Shown here in pieces: positions 57,419-64,000 of a DNA stretch of 64,000 bases. The notes under the pieces were generated by a model that ran no database searches, was not told the origin of the DNA, and worked only from the letters and a program-made list of their open reading frames with translations. Numbering within the stretch: position 1 is the first letter of the stretch; each line of letters opens with the position of its first letter. The translations under genes and the position numbers were made by a program. Where the stretch lies: positions 62,001 to 126,000 of the forward strand of contig JACGCM010000552.1 of NCBI GenBank assembly GCA_014058105.1, read 5' to 3'. The DNA comes from Kingdonia uniflora. Taxonomy: Eukaryota > Streptophyta > Magnoliopsida > Ranunculales > Circaeasteraceae.

Positions 57419-58140
57419 TTAAATGTAATATTTCTAGAGATATACTTGATCTTTTAACACTATTTGAATTGATGCTTTGAAAAAGAAAGTCGCGCAGATC
57501 ATACTAATACACACAACACCCTTCATACTTTATCACTTCCTATCCTCAGAACAAAATGTTAAACGGGAATTGTTGTATACAAAGAAATACCTTATTTTAG
57601 GCTCAAAGGATAGCAAGTGATTAAATGATTTGGGTTAGGTATTGAAAGGCCAAAGACGGTGCAAATAACAATGCCTAAAATCATGTCCTAAGCCTATACA
57701 ATTCCTCGTTTCGCCTCAAATCAAATAAAGAAAATGTTATAGTATTTTAATTTGAATTAGATGTCACCACCAACAATTGACTAATGCATTAAATAATGAG
57801 ATCAGAAACAAAGAGAGATTTTGTGGGAAAGAATTCATTTAATTACACTCAAGGCATGTACAAAAATGTTAAATCCTCACATAATGTTAGGTAACGAAGT
57901 CTCTACATTTATCCTCAAGAACTCTACTTACGACTAGAGTCAGGAATAGTTGAATCTAGTGACGAATAAGTAATACTAAGTAGCTCAAGCATTAAATGAA
58001 TATAATACAAATAAATAAATCCCGAACATGCACATGCATAACTAAGATAGACTTTGATGAAAAAATAAGGGGAAATAAACAAAAAGAAACAAAGAAAATG
58101 TACATACTTGACACTGTCTACAAAACAATGACACAACTAG
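55255..58140. other. Foreign segment replacing Copia-2 pol, with an LTR edge
   Basis: No integrase or RT is found here. At 56,822 the text ACCAAACA followed by CACTCCCCCTC gives, on the minus strand, a purine tract GAGGGGGAG then TGTTTGGTAG, an LTR start. The DNA to its left (with GTTCGAACG motifs at 56,545 and 56,636) is therefore probably part of another minus-strand LTR. The stretch 55,600-56,340 is C/A-rich on the plus strand and resembles a reversed plant gene leader, possibly with a TTCTTGCAG acceptor near 56,028, but no protein is identifiable. Microsatellites (CCTCCTT)n and (ATT)n sit at 57,350-57,420. Confidence 0.4.
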
Positions 58141-58149
58141 TCAGGATGA

Positions 58150-60055
58150 CCAGATTCCTTCCACACTTTCTTTTCCAACAATCTTTTCACTCATCCCTTC
58201 TCCAAAAGTAACATCACCCCCTTGAATATCTGTGACATTGTTCAGGCGAGCAGCATCCCAGTCATGTGATGAGAGCATCCACTATCTGCAAACCACTGGG
58301 TAGAGTTGAAAGCATTTAGAGCCATCACTGCCACATTGCATTGTAATTGTGGTAGAAGATCCTTCTTCTGGACCCAAACTGATATCACTTTATTTCATAC
58401 TTTTGTCGCTTGAGTCAAAGTTCTGAAACCCTTCAAAAAAATTTGGATAACAGAGGAATTAGCAAACGATTGGGCATATGATCGATAAGATTTCCCTCTT
58501 TCCATGTGAAGAACATTCCTACCGTAGAATTCAGGAACATATCTACAATAGAGAGCAAAATGACCATTTCGACCACAAGCCTGATAATAAAATACATAAA
58601 AGACAAAAGGCTTCTTAGTCTGCCTATGAGAAGCATTAATTATACTAGGTTTGGGCAAATATGGAACTGAAGCAGCTTTAAGAAACTTAGTGACTTGAGG
58701 AGAGGTGGACTTAATATTTTGCTCATCAAATCCTAACCCACTTTTGTCAGTGCTATTTTTGCTCATACTTAGTGCTTTATCAATATTTTCTGCATCATGA
58801 TAGAAAACTTCAAGTTTTTATTGTGTAGAGGTCAAATCAAGTTTAAGTTTCTCAATTTTAGTTTAAGCCAATTTCACATTCTCCACATAATTGTGTTTTT
58901 CCTTTTCACAAGTCTCAAGTTTGACACTAAGAGATTGTTTCTCATTCTTAAGTTTCTCCAGCTGAGAAACAAATTGAGAATAATACAACTCTTCACAATT
59001 ATCACTTTCATAATCACTATGATCTTCTCTGTCAGTTTTAAGTGCAAAAACATCATAGTGATCACTATTTGAGTTAATAATAGTAATATAAGATCTCAAA
59101 TCATTTACACCGTCTTGAAAGGGATTATTATGTTCATTATGGTCAGCATCACTGTCAACCCACGTAACAGTAATGTTCATAGCCTTGTGGTTGTTATTAG
59201 AACTTTCAGTGGGACAACTATGAACATAGTGACCATACTTGTGACACTTATAACATTTAACTTTACTTAGGTCTTGTTCAGAATTAGTCTGTTTGCCATA
59301 AGACTTAACACAGTCATGAAGAAGTGGCTTATAATTCACATTTTGCCATTGTTTCTTAAATTGACATTTTCCAAGAGTTTTCTAAACTGTTAGCTTATAA
59401 CCGTAATCTGTGAATCAACGTCCAATTCCTCAATGTCGTCAGAGACGCATAAGTTGTCAATTTCTCTGGTTCCCTGAGAAGACGAAGAGTTGAAGGAAGA
59501 CTTAAAAACCATACTCTTATCCTTCATAGGGTTTTCCACTTCCATCTCGATTTCAAATGTTCGTAATTTTCCAGCAAGTGTGTCAGGCTTCATGGTTTTG
59601 AGATTATTCTATAACATCACGTCTGGATCTAAAACTTTTAGGAAGAGATCTTAAAATTTTATGAACTATTTGAATATCAGTATATCCAGCTCCTAAAGAG
59701 GAACTGTTGTCGACAATGTCACTCAGTCTTGCATAAAACTCACTGAATAGTTCATCCTCACTCATCCAGATGTTTTCAAATTGAGAGATAAGCATTTACA
59801 GTTTACTTTCATTAACCGTATCATTACATTCGTGAGTGCGCATTAAGATGTTCCAAGCTTCTTTCGAAGTGGTACACGCAGAGATTTGCTTATACTCACT
59901 TTGACTCAACGCATTAAAGATAACATTAAGACCTTTTGAATTATACCCAAATATTTCTTTTTCTTCCTTAGTCCATTGACTTCTAAGTTTAATTTTTTTT
60001 ATAGCTGTTGTTGGATCACTCCGCATTACAGTCGGGGGCACCCATCCATTTTTAA
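58150..60055 (-). pseudogene. Copia-2 gag and protease start
   Basis: Minus strand. Gag opens near 60,055 and contains WTKEEKEIFGYNSKGLNVIF, AWNILMRTHE (to 59,796), then QFENIWMSEDELFSEFYARL and VHKILRSLPKSF (UBN2-type gag). A CCHC knuckle, CYKCHKYGHYVHSC, is at about 59,255-59,215. A Lys/Glu-rich helix follows (58,980-58,870). A second knuckle-like motif, CGRNGHFALYC, is at about 58,545-58,580. The protease active-site region WFADSGCSHHMTG lies at about 58,300-58,260. Sequence similarity ends near 58,150. Stops and frameshifts occur at 59,796, 59,604, 59,390 and 58,863. Confidence 0.85.
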
Positions 60056-60244
60056 TAGCAATTCATACATCTTCTCTCATGGATTGCAATAAGGCAATCA
60101 TTCGAACCTTCCAATAAGGAAAATTCGTGCCATCAAAGAGTGGTGGACGATTTATAGGACCTCCAAATTTTTTGGAATCCATTAAATTTAAGCAAGCACT
60201 TAACATGATCACCGCTCACCGCTTAGGATATGAAGCCTACAAAC

Positions 60245-60264
60245 GATTCTGCCTTGGTACCAAT
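60245..60264 (-). other. Primer binding site of Copia-2
   Basis: Minus-strand ATTGGTACCAAGGCAGAATC adjoins the LTR end. TGGTACCA is one change away from the TGGTATCA initiator-Met primer site common in plant copia elements. Confidence 0.75.
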
Positions 60265-61122
60265 TGAAATTTTATATGTTTGTTTTTTAATGTATTTCGA
60301 GAAATAGACCAGATCTATTTTTATCAATCAATGATCTATGATTAAACAGAAACAATCAATAGTAAATACAATGAATTAAACGACACAAACAATTGTTCAC
60401 CCTATGAAAACTTCTTACTCAAGAGAAAAACCACAGGTCGTTGTCGATGAACACGACAACCAAAAATCCATTAATAAAAAAGAGTTACATTTACAGACTC
60501 GATAACCTCGTCTCATGATTATCTCACTTCTAATCCAAACATCACACCCTATCATTTTCGTTATCGCAATAACTCTCTTTCGTTCTCTCAACGACTCTCC
60601 TTAAACTCACAACAAGTAACACCCTTCTTGAATCACTCTAGAACAATATGTAGAAAGTAGGATAAACTAACTCAACATCAACCTCAAGGTTTTTAGGTTT
60701 TTGATCGATGTCAAATTGTCTCTCTGATAAAAAATATTGAACTCTTTTGAAAATAAACTTAGAGAGAAAAAAAAGAGAGCCAGAAAAAAGAAACAAAGTT
60801 TGCTTAAATACTATTTCAGTTTTTCTCGAGACTCGTTCTTTTAAGCCTTAAAAAAATATGCAGATAAAACTTCGTATTTTTTTAGAACTCGTAGCACTCG
60901 TTCGAACGAGACCTAAGGTCGTTCGAACGAGATTCCCAAATAAGTTTAGAAAATTAGTAAAATATTTTTGGCTCCCTTTATCAGAGTTCTACTTAACCAA
61001 CTTACCATCTTGGTCGTTGGTTGATAGAAGACTTGTACGAAGGTCTTCATTCTTTCACTGTCTTCGACTGAGATAACCACGAGACTCCTCATACACGAAA
61101 TGAGACAAAACAAAACCTTTCA
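60265..61122 (-). repeat. Copia-2 5' LTR
   Basis: 858 bp. The low end is TGAAATTTTATATG and the high end CCTTTCA, followed by the TSD CTTGA. It preserves the empty CACTA target GAGTTCTACTTAACC at 60,985. GTTCGAACG motifs are at 60,900 and 60,921. Confidence 0.93.
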
Positions 61123-61726
61123 CTTGATTGCCGTTTAAATCACAATCGATATTCATAACTACATCATCCCATTTCAATCGGACCTCTATCTTCGATAAAA
61201 GGCCTCCAATGACTGCTAGTGCTAGCGGTAAACCCCCACACTTCTGTACTATAGCCTCTGCAATGTCTTTCAGGCCATGAAGATAATAACCAAGAGGGTT
61301 GTTTTTGCTTTGAAAGGCCTTTTAACAGAGAGTCCAAGCCAGTTCAGAGGATAATGTCTTAAGCTCGTGGATATGAGGATTTTCCCCTACAGAAGAAGGT
61401 ACACTCGTGATTCGAGTTGTAAAGATAATTATGGCTCCAAATCCTGGTGGGAGAGCGTGTTTAAGCTCTTCCCATAAATTACTATCCCAAATATCGTCAA
61501 GAACAAGGGCATGCCTTTTACATCGCAAGTAACTATGCAGCCCCTCTTGTAACTCGCTTATAGTCATGTCGTTCAGGTCGGTTGGTAGCGATTCCTTTCT
61601 GCTTTTGCAGAATTCTTTGATCATGCATCGTAAGATCTCCTTCAGTTGGAAATCTTGGGAAACAGATACCCAGGCACTGCAATCAAAAATTTCTGATACG
61701 TTCTTGAACATTTTTTTGACCAGAGT
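61123..61726 (-). pseudogene. CNL relic: central NB-ARC segment
   Basis: Minus strand, continuing from the P-loop: TTLVKKMFKNV, then FDCSAWVSVSQDF (RNBS-A), RHALVLDDIWD (kinase-2, with the conserved aspartates), GFGAIIIFTTRI (RNBS-B) and ELAWTLC followed by a stop at 61,320. After it, CGGLPLALAVIGGLLSK (GLPL) and KWDDVVMNIDCDLNGNQ lead up to the Copia-2 target site. Apart from the stop the domain is well conserved, so inactivation may not be very old. Confidence 0.92.
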
Positions 61727-62536
61727 TGTCACGGCCTAACCCGGGACCGCCTCTACAGTTCCCGGAGTGCAGCGGAATAAGGGACCGTACGGCGTACACG
61801 GACGCGCGGTCGGCGCGTACCAGCCATCTTCACGGGCGCGGCGCGCCAGTGGCATACAACCCACGGATGCTAGAGCGACATCCGGATAATCCTGGATACT
61901 CGTGAGGGGTCATCGAATATGTATTCGGTATAGGCAACAACGCTGAAGGTTCCCTCAATAATCTCTACAGCGTAATCTCTCGCGACGCGCGCGAGGTACG
62001 GAAAACACACCTGTCCTGTAGCGGATCAGGGTAGCTAAATATGCCGGTTTCCACATAAGGGACTCATATCTCAAGGGGCGACGAGCCTGGACTATTTATA
62101 TTGTCCATCTGTAAGGGGCGGTGCGTCTCGGATAGCCCGCGGGGCATATCGGCGCCATATGAAGCCCTCTTTGGAAAACCGGCCCGCATTGCGAGGCAAT
62201 GCCCCTAGCCTTCCCTAGGCCTAGGAGAACTCATAACTATCCCTTGTAGATAGTCCATGAGCCGGGGTCCTTGATGACCAAACATTAAAGCTCTTTTAGT
62301 CATGGGGAGGATCGGACCAAGGTTCCTTCTTAATATAGCTACTAAGTGAATAGTCAATTTCCAAAAGGAAACGTTAAAACATGAGACGAAGCGTACTGGA
62401 CCTTTTCGCCCCCTTAACTGAATCCGATTTCGACGAAACTTGGCGTGGAACTATATCAGGATATAGAGAACAAATACATTCGGACAAAACTCAAAACGCT
62501 CGGGTGGATTTGGCCGGCGTTCGGTAGGTCGTCACA
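61727..62536. mobile_element. Solo LTR in the P-loop of the CNL relic
   Basis: 810 bp beginning TGTCACGGCC and ending GTCGTCACA, flanked by a perfect TSD AGAGT (61,722-61,726 and 62,537-62,541). No internal element sequence remains, so it is a recombination product of a full retrotransposon. It is markedly GC- and CpG-rich compared with everything around it (for example GACGCGCGGTCGGCGCG near 61,800). The TGTCACGGCC/GTCGTCACA ends recall some Ty3/gypsy LTRs. Orientation undetermined. Confidence 0.9.
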
Positions 62537-63201
62537 AGAGTTGTATTCCCGGTACCTCCCATAGCCACCGCTGAAATATTTTTTCGTGTTTGATGACGTT
62601 CCTCATCTTCATTTAGCAATAGATTTTCTAACTGCTCCACATCTTTGTCGATCCCAATGATATCATTTTCCTCCACGTAAGGAAGAGACGCACCGTAGTT
62701 TTCACGTGCTTCGTCTTGGTGACTTGATGTAGGTACTTGTTCATGAAAGCTGTAATCAAGCCTTCGCCTAGCAACATTAGTAATTTCCTTCCTGATGTCT
62801 TTAATCTGATAGTGAAACCATTGACATAATCCCATACGTTTGAAGACGTTAGGTACATAGCTGATGCAGAATTTGGAGAGAAAACCTTCGAAAGCGTTAG
62901 GCATCACGTCTCCTAGACTCGAGGAGTTGCATTTGGAGATAAAACTCCTCGAAAACATCCTCAATTTTGAAGGCGCCACATCTAATTTGTGTCACCCACT
63001 CACTTACAACTTGGCTTTGAGTATCTTTCAGGAAAGTCTTCATTTCTGCATCTTTAAAGCAAGCTTCATGACAGAAAGCTCACCTGTGATGAACTGAATG
63101 TCTTCATCAATAGCCGTTCGAATCCTAATTTCAGAAATAACTTCAACAACAGCCATATCTTCTATTTTAATAATAACCAAACCTAGCGATTCTTCTGCCA
63201 T
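62537..63201 (-). pseudogene. CNL relic: N-terminal coiled coil and P-loop
   Basis: Minus strand. The ATG at 63,201 opens MAEESLGLVIIKIEDMAVVE, typical of RPM1-like receptors. An EDVID-like motif, IEDVFEEF, occurs near 62,970 in another frame. The linker NDIIGIDKDVEQLENLLLNE precedes VAMGGTGNTTLV. The usual P-loop is GGxGKTTL, and here the phosphate-binding lysine is asparagine (AAT codon). A frameshift after about 50 codons (near 63,045) and another near 62,890 disrupt the coiled coil. The insertion of the solo LTR falls within the TTL codons. Confidence 0.88.
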
Positions 63202-63810
63202 TTGAGACTAATAGTAACTCTTTAGCTCAAGCCACAAGATGATTGTATTAAAGCTTCTCTGTTTTAAAGAGAGATTTAGTAAACACTTGATGACTTATGC
63301 AGCTTAAGAGTTAGGAAAGGACGATCTAGCTGTTGGCAGCCAAGAAATGCAATTAAAGTTGACATTTTGTTTCCTTAGAATGCACTTAAATGTCTCATAA
63401 TATGTCACCAAAAGCTACTTGTATCAATACGGGGATACATATACTTCAGACTGATACTTTAAACCTTCATCTCATGCAACAAGTGGATCATGAGGTCTTA
63501 ACAAAGTTACTAAGTCATCCTCAAAGTGCTTCTTCAACGAGCGATGTGGCACCTGGGCTCAGTTTCTCAAACTCAAAGTCTTTTGTCTGTAAAACCAACA
63601 AACCCAATGCTAATAAATTTGGAGGGAGGAGACAATTAGTTCAATTTATTAGTAATGAAGTCAATAGCTTAAGAATAGTTCACCAACATTTATAAACAGT
63701 ACTAAATTGGCTGGTTGTAAATCGTAATACTCTCTGGAGGGAGTAACTGTAAATCATAATACTCTCTGGAGGGAGTAACTGATAGACAAACTTTATCTTA
63801 CTGTCTTACG
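63202..63810. other. Upstream region of the CNL relic and unknown ORF
   Basis: It contains a 101-codon plus-strand frame (63,390-63,695), rich in Ser, Leu and Asn, without a motif I recognise. A 32-bp direct repeat (63,716-63,747 and 63,748-63,779) reads TACTCTCTGGAGGGAGTAAC in both copies. The frame may be chance, or part of the PABP-like relic that follows. Confidence 0.4.
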
Positions 63811-63990
63811 GGTTCAATGATGCCAATGCCACTTGATGTTTTCGAGGTGCAGGTATCCCTAGTTGATACACAACAAACAGGACCTAAGCCACTCACAACA
63901 CTTTCCTCTGTGTCCACCTCTCATCCTCTCCTATTTCACTTTTTTTCTTCTTCTGAATCTACCTCTCCTACTCCACAGTATTAATGTCAG
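63811..63990 (+). pseudogene. Degenerate copy of PABP exon 5
   Basis: Aligned by eye to 43,163-43,292 of the intact PABP gene: ATGATGCCAATGCCA, CTTGATGTTTT, CTAGTTGATACAC and ACTCACAACACTTTCCTCTG all have counterparts. The protein similarity covers GPKPLTTLSS against [31 protein letters not shown] insertion and a stop follow, then a donor-like CAG|GTATC corresponds to the real exon end. The remaining exons would lie beyond the window. It is therefore a fragment of a diverged PABP paralogue or pseudogene, same strand as PABP. Confidence 0.7.
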
Positions 63991-64000
63991 GTATCTAAGA

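Larger units (their letters stand above)
47376..61122 (-). mobile_element. Copia-2, Ty1/copia retrotransposon inserted in the CNL gene
   Basis: A minus-strand element with a perfect TSD CTTGA (47,371-47,375 and 61,123-61,127). The 5' LTR is 60,265-61,122; the 3' LTR is 47,376-48,134 plus 55,108-55,241, split by a CACTA transposon. Primer site (60,245-60,264), gag and a protease start are present. Integrase, RT and RNase H are missing; unrelated sequence occupies 55,260-58,140. The element therefore could not have moved in its present form. Its insertion point is between the GLPL and RNBS-D motifs of the CNL. Confidence 0.93.
45196..63201 (-). pseudogene. CC-NBS-LRR resistance gene relic, split by nested insertions
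   Basis: A minus-strand CNL (RPM1-like) intracellular immune receptor gene, apparently intronless. Its pieces are 62,537-63,201 (coiled coil, P-loop), 61,123-61,726 (rest of NBS), 46,549-47,375 (end of NB-ARC, MHD, LRR) and 45,196-45,972 (LRR end). Between them sit a solo LTR, Copia-2 with its CACTA passenger, and another LTR-like insert. Removing the solo LTR and Copia-2 restores sequence continuity with one TSD copy each, so both entered an already assembled gene. Independent stops (61,320; around 47,135; 47,115) and frameshifts in the coiled coil and LRR show it is dead. I cannot tell whether the point lesions preceded the insertions. Confidence 0.92.

Noticed and set aside
57350..57420. 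Microsatellite as a functional element
   Set aside because: (CCTCCTT)n and (ATT)n are simple repeats with no sign of a role.
61750..62500. GC-rich block suggesting bacterial contamination or rDNA
   Set aside because: It is bounded by TG...CA ends and a perfect 5-bp TSD within the CNL gene, so it is an LTR.
1..64000. tRNA, rRNA or other RNA genes
   Set aside because: I looked for cloverleaf B-box-like motifs and rRNA signatures and saw none convincing; a tRNAscan or Rfam run would be decisive.

Overview
The window is nuclear DNA from a dicot-like flowering plant. It is AT-rich, has GT-AG introns, and carries one complete plant-type poly(A)-binding protein gene, a CC-NBS-LRR resistance-gene relic, and dense nested LTR retrotransposons. 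I cannot name the species. All coordinates, splice sites, terminal repeats and target-site duplications (TSDs) were read by eye; nothing was searched against a database.

Left part (1-32,899): a retrotransposon nest. A Ty1/copia element (Copia-1, minus, 1,442-6,792) is fused at a broken junction to the 5' half of a Ty3/gypsy Tat-lineage element (Tat-1, minus, 6,793-10,140). Tat-1 abuts a second Tat element in plus orientation (Tat-2), which has lost its 5' LTR. The 3' LTR of Tat-2 (20,088-20,223 plus 32,441-32,899) is split by a full-length third Tat element of the same family (Tat-3, minus, 20,224-32,440, TSD ACATT). Tat-2 and Tat-3 both carry, between integrase and 3' LTR, an antisense gene-like region. 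Its protein sequence and one splice donor are conserved between the two copies. Tat-3 also has a 61-bp tandem array beside this region.

Middle (32,900-45,195): a Helitron-like 5' terminus, a recent 220-bp tandem duplication, single-exon scraps of a receptor-like kinase and of ribosomal protein L18, then the only clearly intact gene. This is a six-exon poly(A)-binding protein (37,921-44,317, plus, 647 residues, four RRMs and a C-terminal MLLE domain). Its long first intron contains a two-copy internal duplication.

Right part (45,196-64,000): a minus-strand CC-NBS-LRR gene relic spread over 18 kb by nested insertions. A solo LTR (61,727-62,536, TSD AGAGT) sits in the P-loop. A copia element (Copia-2, 47,376-61,122, TSD CTTGA) sits between NBS and LRR. 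The 3' LTR of Copia-2 holds a 7-kb CACTA DNA transposon (48,135-55,107, TSD CTA). That transposon carries pieces of at least four unrelated genes: a PPR protein, CMP-KDO synthetase, an ALDH7 aldehyde dehydrogenase and the tail of another resistance gene. A further LTR-like insertion splits the LRR. At the right edge a degenerate copy of the poly(A)-binding protein exon 5 begins.

Only the PABP gene looks functional. Nearly everything else is mobile DNA or gene debris, and the insertion order can be read from the nesting.
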